Source: Denitrobaculum sp965225735 (GTDB lineage Bacteria; Pseudomonadota; Alphaproteobacteria; Kiloniellales; Kiloniellaceae). Taken from it: a stretch of DNA of 64,000 nt. Both the position numbers and the translations under genes were made by a program. Each line of letters starts with the position of its first letter. The stretch's first letter is position 1. The notes under the pieces are model-generated. The model was not told where the DNA came from, made no database searches, and saw only the letters and a list, made by a program, of their open reading frames with translations. The stretch covers positions 248,001 through 312,000 of the forward strand of contig CBDDBN010000030.1 in the NCBI GenBank assembly GCA_965225735.1, read 5' to 3'. This document shows, one piece after another, positions 36,154 through 44,893 of the stretch.

Positions 36154-37020
36154 TCAGAAAGCCTCCACCGGATTCTCGAGGCTGCCGATCCCCTCAATTT
36201 CGATGCGCATATTGTCGCCGGGTTTCAAGTACTTCGGCGGATTGAAGCCGATGCCAACACCGGCGGGCGTACCCGTGGCGATAACGTCGCCAGGCATCAA
36301 GGTCAGGCCGTTAGAGATCGCGGCAATAATCGTCGGTACGTCGAAGATCAGCAGCTTGACGTTAGAATCCTGGCGCAGCTCGCCGTTGATCCAGCAGCGA
36401 ACCGCCGCATCTTCCAGGTTCACCTCGTCTGCCGTGACGGCCCAGGGACCCATCGGGCAGAAACTATCCTGTGATTTACCAATCAGCCACTGGCTGTGTT
36501 GTCCCTGCAGATCGCGGGCCGTCACATCGTTGACGATGGTATAGCCCCAGACATGCGACAGAGCATCTTCGCGCGAGATATTACGCCCAGCCTTTCCGAT
36601 GATCACGGCCAACTCGGCTTCGTAGTCGATGGCTTCAGAAACCGAAGAGTCGATTTTCACCGGCGCGCCTGCGGCGATGACGGTTTCCGGAGTCTTGGAA
36701 AAGACGATCGGGTGTTCGGGAACAGCGCCTTTGGCCGCTGAACTATCGAAGCCGGAGGACGCGAACTCCCGCGCATGCTCATGATAGTTCTTGCCGACGC
36801 AAAAGATATTCCGTCGCGGCCGTGGGACCGGCGCGCGGAGCGCGACATCGGCCAAAGCCAGGGGCGCGCCCGTCGGCGGAAGTGATCTGCCGATGAGTGC
36901 CGTCACACCAGCCTCGCCCGCAGCATCGAGCGGCAGATCGAAAGGCGCCACCGTCTGCGCCGCTTCGTCGACCAAACCCACACGGCAAATTCCGTTCCAT
37001 TCAAAGACAGCAATCTTCAC
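36154..37020 (-). CDS. Fumarylacetoacetate hydrolase family protein
   Basis: 288 residues. Family motifs: CVGKNYHEHAREF, DYEAELAVIIG (acidic metal ligands), GYTIVNDVTARDLQ and LMPGDVIATGTPAGVG. Members hydrolyse or hydrate beta-diketo acids, for example after aromatic ring cleavage. The start is a GTG overlapping the stop of the upstream oxidoreductase gene (GTGA). In-frame codons further upstream belong to the overlapping gene and lack family character. Confidence 0.9.
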   Translation of the reverse strand: MKIAVFEWNGICRVGLVDEAAQTVAPFDLPLDAAGEAGVTALIGRSLPPTGAPLALADVALRAPVPRPRRNIFCVGKNYHEHAREFASSGFDSSAAKGAVPEHPIVFSKTPETVIAAGAPVKIDSSVSEAIDYEAELAVIIGKAGRNISREDALSHVWGYTIVNDVTARDLQGQHSQWLIGKSQDSFCPMGPWAVTADEVNLEDAAVRCWINGELRQDSNVKLLIFDVPTIIAAISNGLTLMPGDVIATGTPAGVGIGFNPPKYLKPGDNMRIEIEGIGSLENPVEAF

Positions 37021-38468
37021 GTATTTTCCCCTGGCAGCAGAATGACCGAACCTGTCGTGCGCCGCGCCTCCAGGTCTCGATGGGCCTGCGCGGCATCCGA
37101 CAAGGCGTAACGTTTGCTGATGTCGACGGTAACTACGCCTGCACGCAGCGCTTCGAAGAAACGTGCCGTGGAGGCTGCGACCTCTTCCCGCGTTCCGGCA
37201 TAGTGTCCGAAATTCGGGCGCGAGACGGTAACGGAGCGGGAAGAGAGAGCGCCAATATCCCAAGCACCGACAGGGCCGGAAGCCTGCCCGTAACTGACGA
37301 TATGACCGCGGATCGCAAGCGCCTTTAGCGAATGTGCGAAGCTGTCACGTCCCACCGCATCGAAGATCACATCGACACCTTTGCCGTCGGTCAAGTCCAT
37401 GACCTGGGCTTCGAGACTCACCTCTCCTGGTGTTACGACCGCATCCGCACCGGCCGCCTTGGCGAGAGCCGCTTTCTCCGGACTGGAGGTCGCGCCGATC
37501 ACCCGCGCGCCCAGGTGCGAGGCCCACTGACAGAGCATGCGCCCAACTCCGCCGGCCGGCGCATAGACCAGAACATTTTCGCCTGGCTCGAGTTTGTGGA
37601 CACGATGTAACAGGAATTCGGCTGTTATGCCTTTGAGCAGGCCGGCAGCGGCAGTCTCGTCACTGACGTCGTCCGGCAGGCGTATCACAAGATCCGCCGG
37701 CATGGTCCGATGACTGACATAGGCGCCGACTGGCGGGCAGGCGTAGCCGACCCGATCCCCAACAGCCAGATGCGTGACGCCCGGTCCCACGTCGAGAACG
37801 ATGCCCGCAGCTTCCATACCCAGCGCGCCAGGTGGCTTCAGCAGGTCGAAGTAACCGGTCCGGCAATAGACATCGATAAAATTCACACCGATAGCGCTGT
37901 GCCGCAGCCTGATCTCACCAGGCCCGGGTGGCGGGACTGGGAGGCTTTCAAACTTAAGCTCGTCAGGGCCACCGTAGCGTTGCAGGACGACAGCCTGCCC
38001 CGTGATGGAGTCAACAGACGGTGGTGCCGCAGGCTTAGAAACCAGTGCACGAATTGCCGAGAAACCTGCTTCGTAGACACCCTCGGCAACCAACTGGGCC
38101 AGTTCCTGTTCGCGCCCCGCGGGCGGCCGAAACTTCGAGCGCCAATTCCAGAAGGTCCGATGGCCGTCCGTGACCGGCTTCAGATCCACATGCGCCACAT
38201 AGTCCCGGAGTGGGACGTCGCTTTCGACAATCGCGTAGCTGAAACTATGGGTCTTGTCGGAGAGGCTCAGCAGCTGCTCCGTCACGCGCTCGCCGCCGGT
38301 GAGGCGAAAGTCACGCACGCAACCGACTTGATCGGTGTAGTCCGCAGAGGTGAGCTGGCTTGTCGCAACGGCAGGATGCCAACGGTCATGGCCGTTGAAA
38401 TCCCGCAGAATGCGCCAGACCTCTTCTATGGGTGCATCGATGACGGTGGAGCGGCGGACTTCGACCAT
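37017..38468 (-). CDS. Fusion of SRPBCC domain and zinc-independent quinone oxidoreductase
   Basis: 483 residues in two parts. Residues 1-145 form an SRPBCC (START-like) ligand-binding domain (VEVRRSTVIDAPIEEVWRIL; VGCVRDFRLTGGE). From about 155 on it is an MDR-family quinone oxidoreductase: PPPGPGEIRLRHSAIGVNFI, the NADPH-binding YAPAGGVGRMLCQWA and VDVIFDAVGRDSF; zinc ligands are absent as in QOR enzymes. The SRPBCC part is clearly paralogous to the free-standing SRPBCC protein encoded just upstream. I infer that the START-like domain binds or delivers a hydrophobic substrate to the reductase. Confidence 0.88.
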   Translation of the reverse strand: MVEVRRSTVIDAPIEEVWRILRDFNGHDRWHPAVATSQLTSADYTDQVGCVRDFRLTGGERVTEQLLSLSDKTHSFSYAIVESDVPLRDYVAHVDLKPVTDGHRTFWNWRSKFRPPAGREQELAQLVAEGVYEAGFSAIRALVSKPAAPPSVDSITGQAVVLQRYGGPDELKFESLPVPPPGPGEIRLRHSAIGVNFIDVYCRTGYFDLLKPPGALGMEAAGIVLDVGPGVTHLAVGDRVGYACPPVGAYVSHRTMPADLVIRLPDDVSDETAAAGLLKGITAEFLLHRVHKLEPGENVLVYAPAGGVGRMLCQWASHLGARVIGATSSPEKAALAKAAGADAVVTPGEVSLEAQVMDLTDGKGVDVIFDAVGRDSFAHSLKALAIRGHIVSYGQASGPVGAWDIGALSSRSVTVSRPNFGHYAGTREEVAASTARFFEALRAGVVTVDISKRYALSDAAQAHRDLEARRTTGSVILLPGENT

Positions 38469-38476
38469 GCCAAAGC

Positions 38477-38914
38477 CTATGTACCGAAATGACTTTTCAG
38501 AGCATCGAAGCCGCCCTGAAAGACGTTTCCGCCGATATCGGACACCAACTGAGCTTCGGCGTCAGCGGCACAGTCGAACTCGGCCGACCATTCGGCAAAG
38601 GTCCGGTTGCCATCTGTGACCGGCGTCAGCTTCAGGGTGGCCACGTAATTCTCGACCCCCATCGGGCTCTCCAGAATGGAATAGCTGCAGGAGAAGTCGT
38701 AATCCGAAAGCGCCAGCAACTTCTCCCGAATGCGCCCGCCGTCCTTGAGCCGAAAGTCGCGCACACATCCGACTTTATCCGAAGGCGCACGGCCTTCGAT
38801 CCGGCTTTCGGCAATCAGCGGATGCCAGGCCGGCAGTGCATTGAAGTCGCGAATGCGCGCCCAGACCCGATCGGCCGGCGCGTTGATGATCGAGGAGGTA
38901 TAGACCTCCGCCAT
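38477..38914 (-). CDS. SRPBCC (START/Bet v 1-like) family protein
   Basis: 145 residues, one START-like domain: SSIINAPADRVWARIRDFN, VGCVRDFRLKDGGRI and YVATLKLTPVTDGNRTFAEW. It shares these motifs nearly word for word with the N-terminal domain of the next gene, showing a local duplication. The domain forms a hydrophobic cavity for small lipophilic molecules. Eight bases separate it from the fusion gene and three from the SPFH gene. Confidence 0.88.
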   Translation of the reverse strand: MAEVYTSSIINAPADRVWARIRDFNALPAWHPLIAESRIEGRAPSDKVGCVRDFRLKDGGRIREKLLALSDYDFSCSYSILESPMGVENYVATLKLTPVTDGNRTFAEWSAEFDCAADAEAQLVSDIGGNVFQGGFDALKSHFGT

Positions 38915-38917
38915 AGT

Positions 38918-40975
38918 CTAGCTGTCCTTCTTCGTGTCTTTGGTATTCTTGGCAAGGCTTTGCGCGTCCCGCGCTGCGCGGAACACGTCACCCATGCGCG
39001 CAACGTTGGAGCCCTCCACACCGATTTCCTTCATCATCTCATCGATCAGCGGCGCCTGCGCCCGATAACGCAAGGCGCTTTCGATGACTTCATCGGTCGG
39101 GGAGCGGGGCGTACCATTCCCGCCGCCACCGGCCAGTCCGTCCACATGCAGGATCTTGATCCCCTCGATGTTCTCCATCGGGCGCACGGACTCTCGGACG
39201 ATCCCTTCGAGGCGCTCGATCAGCTTACCGCGCAGCAAGCTTGCCCGGGCGTCGTCTGTCAGGATGTTTTCTGCTTCGTTCATCAGACGCTGAGCCTCAG
39301 CGGCGACACCGGCACGGACCTGTTCGGCCTCCGCCGCGATCTTGGCGGTATCTGCGTCTTTGGTCGCCAGCAAGCGATCGATGGCGGCCAGACGATCCGC
39401 GACCTCGATCTCGCGGATCGTCGTGACCTTTTCCTCGGCCATAGCCGCTTCGGCACGGGCCGCTTCCGTCGTGACGCGGGTTGCGGCCTCATCCGCCTGC
39501 TTGTTCAACAGCGCAATCGCCTTATCAAGCTCCGCAAGTTCAATGACCTGCTGACGCTCGACGTCAAGCCGCTTCAGATCGCGTTCCAGCAGGATCCGCG
39601 CTTCATCCAGCCCCCGGTTCGAGGCGATGCGGGCACGCTCGACCTCTTCGCGGGCGGAAATCTCCGCTTCTTCGGTCGCCTGGCGCTCGGCGATCTGCTG
39701 CGACTTGAGCAACTTTTCCCGCTCGATCCGCGCCTTGTCGAGCGTCTGCTCTTGCAGAATACGAGCCGCCTCAACAGCCTGCCGGGCAGAAATCTCCGCC
39801 GATTCGATCTGCTGCCCGCGCGCGATCTCCCTCGCCTGGGTTTCCTCCTCGGAAACGATGCGTGCTTCGCGAAGCTGCCGCTCGGAGACGATGCGTGCCC
39901 GTTCGATATCTTCGTTCGCGGAGATCTCCGCGACTTCGGTCTCATGGCGCTGTGCGATCTGCTGCGCGCGCAGCAGCTTTTCTCTCTCGATGCGCGCCTT
40001 GTCGAGGATCTGCTCCTGTGCAATCCGCGCACGCTCGACCTCTTCGTGCGCCTTGATTTCCCGGTCTTCGACAGAAATGCGCCGGTCGATTTCCCGCTTT
40101 CGGGTTTCTTCCTCGCTCGAGATCCGCGCACGCGTGGCCTCTGCTTCTCGTTCGACCTGTTCACGGACAATCTCGGCGCGCTGCGCTGCGCGCAGGGCTT
40201 CAATATCGCGCTCCTGCGAAAGACGCGCGTTTTCGCTCTCGCGCTCGAGATCCAGGGTCGCCTTCTCCGCCTGCAGATTGCGGCTGCGGATGGCCACCAT
40301 CGACTCCTGTTCGATATCGTTGCGGGCTTTACGCCGGGTTTCGATCGCCTCGATCAGCTGGGTGAGACCTTCGGCATCGAAGCGGTTGGCTGGGTTAAAG
40401 AACTCCAGGTCAGTCTGATCGAGATCGGTAATCGCCACGGACTCCAATTCCAGTCCGTTGCGCGCCAAAACGTCCATGGCGCGCGCCTCGACCTCCACGA
40501 CATAATCGCCGCGCTTTTCATGCATCTCGTCCAAAGACATTTCAGCCGCCACGGACCGCAGAGCACCGATAAACTTACCGGAGAGCAGATCGCCGAGACC
40601 GTCCGGGTCCATGGTACGACGTCCCAGAGTGGCCGCGGCAGCGGCCACAGCATCCGCCTTCGGCGCAACACGCACGAAGAACTCCGCTTCGATGTCGACA
40701 CGCATGCGATCCCGAGTGATGACCGCCTCTTCCCGGCTGCGGCGCACAGGTATGCGCACTACGTTCATGTTGACTGGGGTCACCTCGTGGATGATCGGCA
40801 GCACAAGCGCGCCCCCGTTGATGACAACCGTCTCACCGCCGAATCCGGTCCGGACGAAGGACACCTCTTTCGTCGAGCGATGATAAAGCCAGTGCAAGAG
40901 ATAGACGATCACGGCAATACCGACGATCGCGACAATCAGCCAGAGTATGACCGCGCCAATCATTCCGCTTGTCAT
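38918..40975 (-). CDS. SPFH/band-7 (flotillin-like, YqiK-type) membrane protein with duplicated coiled coil
   Basis: 685 residues. One N-terminal membrane helix (about residues 5-27), an SPFH domain to about residue 230 (VVINGGALVLPIIHEVTPVN), then a very long charged coiled coil and a flotillin-like C-terminus (Ala/Glu repeats, then GIKILHVDGLAGGGG). In the stalk an 88-residue block occurs twice: LDKARIEREKLLRAQQIA around residue 329 and LDKARIEREKLLKSQQIA around 417. The ATG with GGGAGAGGAAGC upstream was chosen; the frame is open beyond it. Flotillins organise membrane microdomains and assemble large cages. Its place inside a transporter/catabolic operon is unusual. Confidence 0.9.
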   Translation of the reverse strand: MTSGMIGAVILWLIVAIVGIAVIVYLLHWLYHRSTKEVSFVRTGFGGETVVINGGALVLPIIHEVTPVNMNVVRIPVRRSREEAVITRDRMRVDIEAEFFVRVAPKADAVAAAAATLGRRTMDPDGLGDLLSGKFIGALRSVAAEMSLDEMHEKRGDYVVEVEARAMDVLARNGLELESVAITDLDQTDLEFFNPANRFDAEGLTQLIEAIETRRKARNDIEQESMVAIRSRNLQAEKATLDLERESENARLSQERDIEALRAAQRAEIVREQVEREAEATRARISSEEETRKREIDRRISVEDREIKAHEEVERARIAQEQILDKARIEREKLLRAQQIAQRHETEVAEISANEDIERARIVSERQLREARIVSEEETQAREIARGQQIESAEISARQAVEAARILQEQTLDKARIEREKLLKSQQIAERQATEEAEISAREEVERARIASNRGLDEARILLERDLKRLDVERQQVIELAELDKAIALLNKQADEAATRVTTEAARAEAAMAEEKVTTIREIEVADRLAAIDRLLATKDADTAKIAAEAEQVRAGVAAEAQRLMNEAENILTDDARASLLRGKLIERLEGIVRESVRPMENIEGIKILHVDGLAGGGGNGTPRSPTDEVIESALRYRAQAPLIDEMMKEIGVEGSNVARMGDVFRAARDAQSLAKNTKDTKKDS

Positions 40976-40988
40976 GCTTCCTCTCCCT

Positions 40989-41822
40989 TCAGCGACCGCG
41001 TATGGCCTTAAAGGCCCGGGTCTGTTCCGTGAGCGCGACCTCGGTCGGCAGGCGCTCCATCGAGGAGGCGCCGTAGAAACCGTGGCAGGCTTCGGTGTTT
41101 TCCAAAACGTAGGTGGCATCCGCGGGCATGGAGACCGGCCCGCCATGTACCAGAACGATGATATCCGGATTGACCCGCAAAGCGGCGGACCCCCAGGCAT
41201 CGACCAGGGCCGGGCAGTCCTGCAGCTTGAGCGAGGTTTCGGCGCCGATGGAGCCGCCGGTCGTCAGACCCAGATGACAGACCACGATGTCGGCCCCCGC
41301 CTTCGCCATCGCCGTCGCGTCGTCTTCGCTAAAGACATAGGGCGTCGTGAACATATCCTTTTCATGCGCCATACGGATCATATCCACCTCCAGGCCATAG
41401 GACATGCCGGTCTCTTCCAAGTTTGCCCTGAAGGTACCGTCGATCAGCCCGACGGTCGGAAAGTTCTGCACGCCCGAAAAGCCGATCCGCTTCACATCGT
41501 CCAGGAAACTATCGAAGACGCAGAAAGGATCTGTCCCATTCACACCGGCCAAGACAGGTGTGTTCGGCGCCATCGGCAGGACTTCCGACGCCATCTCCAT
41601 GACGATCTCATTCGCATTGCCATAGGCCAAAAGACCAGACAAGGAGCCACGGCCCGCCATGCGGTAGCGCCCGGAGTTGTAGATCACGATGAGGTCGATA
41701 CCCCCTGCCTCCTCGCACTTCGCCGAGAGCCCTGTGCCAGCCCCGCCTCCGATGATGGCTTCGCCGTTTTTCTTCATTTGCTGAAACTTTTTCAGCAGAT
41801 CGGAACGCTCAAAGCGCGGCAT
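40989..41822 (-). CDS. PEP-hydrolase-like / TIM-br_sig_trns family TIM-barrel protein (Tm-1 C-terminal half homologue)
   Basis: 277 residues, single TIM barrel. Typical segments: AIIGGGAGTGLSAKCEEAGG, ADIVVCHLGLTTGGSIGA and FYGASSMERLPTE. The same fold forms the C-terminal half of the plant Tm-1 protein and the input domain of some sigma-54 activators; an enzymatic role as a phosphoenolpyruvate-hydrolase-like or dioxygenase-like protein has been proposed but the function is unproven. The ATG giving MPRFERSDLL was chosen. It overlaps the UPF0261-fusion gene by 14 bases, the partner that would supply the other half of Tm-1. Confidence 0.88.
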   Translation of the reverse strand: MPRFERSDLLKKFQQMKKNGEAIIGGGAGTGLSAKCEEAGGIDLIVIYNSGRYRMAGRGSLSGLLAYGNANEIVMEMASEVLPMAPNTPVLAGVNGTDPFCVFDSFLDDVKRIGFSGVQNFPTVGLIDGTFRANLEETGMSYGLEVDMIRMAHEKDMFTTPYVFSEDDATAMAKAGADIVVCHLGLTTGGSIGAETSLKLQDCPALVDAWGSAALRVNPDIIVLVHGGPVSMPADATYVLENTEACHGFYGASSMERLPTEVALTEQTRAFKAIRGR

Positions 41823-44091
41823 GTCGCTCTCTCCCAAGGTAACTGTCGATTTCTGTTAAAGCGGCCACAACTGCGTCTGCAAAGGCCGGATCGTTGATAT
41901 TGTTCGGCAAGCGAAGAAGCCTGCGATTACTCGTCTCCTGGAACCCCTCCGCAATAGCGTCAAAGAGCGCGCGGTCGGCATCCGGATCGTGAAAAGGTTG
42001 ACCTGGCACATCCAGCGCCGACACGCCACCTTCGGGAATCAGGAACCGCACTGGGCCTTCCATTTGGTTCAACCGCCCAACGATCCACTCCCCCATGCGC
42101 CGGTTCTCGTCCGCCGTCGTGCGCATCAGCGTGACCTGCGGATTGTGTTCGACGAAGGTCCGGCCCTTGTACTTGCTTGGAACTGTGTCGGGCGCACCGA
42201 AGTTCACCATGTCGAGTGCGCCGACGGAACCGACATAGGGAATGCGCGTCCGAATAAAGGCACCGAAGCGGTCCTCATCGGCAGCAAACACACCGTCCAT
42301 CATCATGTCGCAGACTTCGGTGGTGGTCAGATCGATGGCGGCCGAGAGCATGCCGCTATCGGCAAGCTTCTCCATCGAGCGTCCGCCGACACCAGTCGCG
42401 TGGAAAACCAGGCAATCGTAATGCCTCTTCAGCTGTGCCGTGATCTGACTGATCGCCGTGGTGGTCACACCGAACATAGTCAAACCAAGCCCGGGCAGAT
42501 CCCGTACATTCTCCCGTGCAGACGACGTCGCTCTTGCCTGTTTCACCATGCCAGCCAACGCGTTGGCACCGTTGGCAAGGACCTGGCGGGAGATTCGGTT
42601 GAGGCCCTGCACATCGGTGACTGGATACATCATCATGATGTCTGAAGGTCCGACATACTGCCCGACCTCGCCCGAGGCGACGGTCGAGATCATGACTTTT
42701 GGTATGCCGACCGGTAAACGCCGCATGGCTGGCGTCGCAAGCGCTGTGCCACCGGAACCAGCTGCTGAAATAATCCCGCCGATGCCCTGCTGACGCTGGA
42801 TCCAAGCTTCGAAAGCCTTCGCCATTGCGCGGACTGAGGCGCCCCGATCACCGGTAAAGACCGCGCTGGCACCACCGCGATGATAAGCGGCCACCATATG
42901 CGGAGGGACGTCTGCACTCGAGGGTTTTCCCGAAGTCGAAAGATCGACCGTCCGCACAGTGAGCTGCTGGGCCACGATCTGGTCGCGGATGTAACGGAGT
43001 TCGTCTGCCTTCGTGTCGAAGGTTCCGACAACCAAAACGTCACTGCCGCGCAGTTGAGACATCGGGGTCAGAGCCTCGGCGTAGAGCGGTTCCGGCTTGA
43101 CATCGAAGGGACGGCGCGCGGCTTCCTGGTCGGGAGGCGTTTCGCGCGGTCGACCGGCTTGCGTTTGCGCGTTCTCGGAACCACTTGACCAATGTGCGGA
43201 AGACCAGCGGGTCGGCGGCACGTAGAGCACCTTTTGCCGCGCTGCTGTCTCAGGCGCCGATTCGAGCGCCTCGGATTCGACGGTTGCTTCTTCCTCTTGA
43301 AGTTCGACAAGAGGCGCAGCTTCTTCGAGCGCCGGTAAATCCAGGTCATCGTGGGAATGACGACCAACACCCAGTAGTCGTTCCTGCAGGTTACGGTCAC
43401 TTGCAAGCTGGTCCGCAGGCATCACCCTGTTGATTCGCCCATTGACCATGATGCCAACAGACTCAGCAATCGCCGTGGCGACACCTATGTTCTGTTCGAT
43501 GAGCAGAACGGAAACGTCGCCCTCCTCGGCTAACTTCGCCAGCATGGCTTCGACCTGTTGAACGATAACCGGCGCAAGACCCTCGGTCGGCTCATCCAGC
43601 ACCAACAACTCGGGATCCTGCAGAAGCGCACGTGCGATCGCGACCATTTGCTGTTCGCCGCCGGAAAGCTGTCCGCCGCCATTGCTGCGCCTTTCGGCCA
43701 GGCGCGGAAAGCTGTCGTAGATTCGCTCGACTGTCCAGGTGCTGCCGTTCCGATCCGACAGTCGCAGATGCTCATCGACAGTCAAAGAAGGCCAAAGTCT
43801 CCGACCCTGCGGTGTGTAGCCGACACCTAGGGCCGCAATCCGGTGAGTCGGTAGCCTGGTCAGTTCTTCTCCGTGGAAACGGATCGAACCGCGACTCACG
43901 GGCACCAGGCCCATAATCGCATTGCAGAGGGTCGTCTTACCCATGCCGTTTCGGCCGACGATGGCCTGCACGCCATGCTCCAGCGTGAAGTCGACGCCCT
44001 GGAGCGCATGAGAACTTCCGTAAAAGACCTGCAGGTCGCGGATCTGCAGAACCTGATCTGCCGGCTTTCTGTTTCTTCGGCGTTCAGGCAT
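41809..44091 (-). CDS. LivF-type ABC ATPase fused to UPF0261 (Tm-1-like ATP-binding) domain
   Basis: 760 residues. Residues 1-245 are a complete branched-chain-type ATPase: Walker A GRNGMGKTT, signature LSGGEQQMVAIARAL, Walker B LLVLDEP. A low-complexity acidic linker (about 250-345) leads to a full UPF0261 domain (about 350-755) with VVGTFDTKADELRYIRDQ, GIGGIISAAGSGGTALATPA and HATGVGGRSMEKLAD. UPF0261 is the N-terminal half of tomato Tm-1. The fusion physically ties this uncharacterised domain to an importer. It overlaps livG (8 bases) and the TIM-barrel gene (14 bases). Confidence 0.9.
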   Translation of the reverse strand: MPERRRNRKPADQVLQIRDLQVFYGSSHALQGVDFTLEHGVQAIVGRNGMGKTTLCNAIMGLVPVSRGSIRFHGEELTRLPTHRIAALGVGYTPQGRRLWPSLTVDEHLRLSDRNGSTWTVERIYDSFPRLAERRSNGGGQLSGGEQQMVAIARALLQDPELLVLDEPTEGLAPVIVQQVEAMLAKLAEEGDVSVLLIEQNIGVATAIAESVGIMVNGRINRVMPADQLASDRNLQERLLGVGRHSHDDLDLPALEEAAPLVELQEEEATVESEALESAPETAARQKVLYVPPTRWSSAHWSSGSENAQTQAGRPRETPPDQEAARRPFDVKPEPLYAEALTPMSQLRGSDVLVVGTFDTKADELRYIRDQIVAQQLTVRTVDLSTSGKPSSADVPPHMVAAYHRGGASAVFTGDRGASVRAMAKAFEAWIQRQQGIGGIISAAGSGGTALATPAMRRLPVGIPKVMISTVASGEVGQYVGPSDIMMMYPVTDVQGLNRISRQVLANGANALAGMVKQARATSSARENVRDLPGLGLTMFGVTTTAISQITAQLKRHYDCLVFHATGVGGRSMEKLADSGMLSAAIDLTTTEVCDMMMDGVFAADEDRFGAFIRTRIPYVGSVGALDMVNFGAPDTVPSKYKGRTFVEHNPQVTLMRTTADENRRMGEWIVGRLNQMEGPVRFLIPEGGVSALDVPGQPFHDPDADRALFDAIAEGFQETSNRRLLRLPNNINDPAFADAVVAALTEIDSYLGRERHAAL

Positions 44092-44869
44092 GTCCCCCTC
44101 CCAGGTAGAGTTCCTGAACTTCCGGATCGCTCTCGATCTCTTCGGGAGCGCCTTCTTTAAAAATCCGGCCGTTGTGCATCATAGTCACGCTTTCAGCGAC
44201 TCGCAGCGCAACGTCCATGTCATGTTCTATAATGATAAAACCAATGTGTCCTGGCAGCGACTGCAGAATTTCGATCAGTTCGCTTCGCTCGGTCGGAGAC
44301 AAACCAGCTGCAGGCTCGTCGAGTAGAATGAAGCGGGGCGCGCCAGCCAGCGCGAGCGCAATCTCGAGCTGCCGCTGCTGGCCATGACTCAGCTCGGCCA
44401 CCAGACTGTCGCGTTCGGCCCCAAGGTGCACGGCTTCCAACAAGGTCTCGGCAGCATGGGTGACAGCGTCATCCGGCTTCGGGCGGCGGAGGGACAAACG
44501 CCCCCGGCTGACGCCACGGCAGGCGAGATAAACGTTATCGACGACACTCAGGCCGTCGAACAGTAGAGAAATCTGATAGGTCCGGCGCAGACCACGCCGA
44601 ATCCTCTCCTGCACCGGAAGATCGGTGACATCCTCGCCGAACAGTCTGACACGTCCGGTCGTCGGCGGGAAATCGCCGGTGATCGCATTGAAGAGCGTTG
44701 TCTTGCCGGCACCATTGGAGCCCAGAACCGCCCGCCGCTCACCCGCCTTGACAGCAAGATTGATGTCCGCCAAGGCCACCAGCGCGCCAAAGTGGCGGCT
44801 GACAGCTTCGAGTTCCAGCGCGTACTGGCCGGTCGTCTGCAAGCGGGTGAGGGCGTCGGTCCGAAGCAT
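44084..44869 (-). CDS. livG: Branched-chain-type ABC transporter ATP-binding protein (LivG-like)
   Basis: 261 residues. Walker A GSNGAGKTT, signature-like LSHGQQRQLEIALAL, Walker B FILLDEPAAGLSP; the motif set is that of LivG. The serine-histidine-glycine signature also occurs in UrtD-type ATPases. It works with the LivF-UPF0261 fusion on the LivH/LivM channel. Substrate not determinable; branched-chain amino acid is the family name only. Confidence 0.9.
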   Translation of the reverse strand: MLRTDALTRLQTTGQYALELEAVSRHFGALVALADINLAVKAGERRAVLGSNGAGKTTLFNAITGDFPPTTGRVRLFGEDVTDLPVQERIRRGLRRTYQISLLFDGLSVVDNVYLACRGVSRGRLSLRRPKPDDAVTHAAETLLEAVHLGAERDSLVAELSHGQQRQLEIALALAGAPRFILLDEPAAGLSPTERSELIEILQSLPGHIGFIIIEHDMDVALRVAESVTMMHNGRIFKEGAPEEIESDPEVQELYLGGGHA

Positions 44870-44893
44870 TACGTCAACCTTACGAAGTCAGCT

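Noticed and set aside
38489..41011. 840-codon open frame on the plus strand
   Set aside because: It is antisense to the SPFH gene; the repetitive, arginine/leucine-rich translation mirrors the coiled-coil codons and shows no domain.
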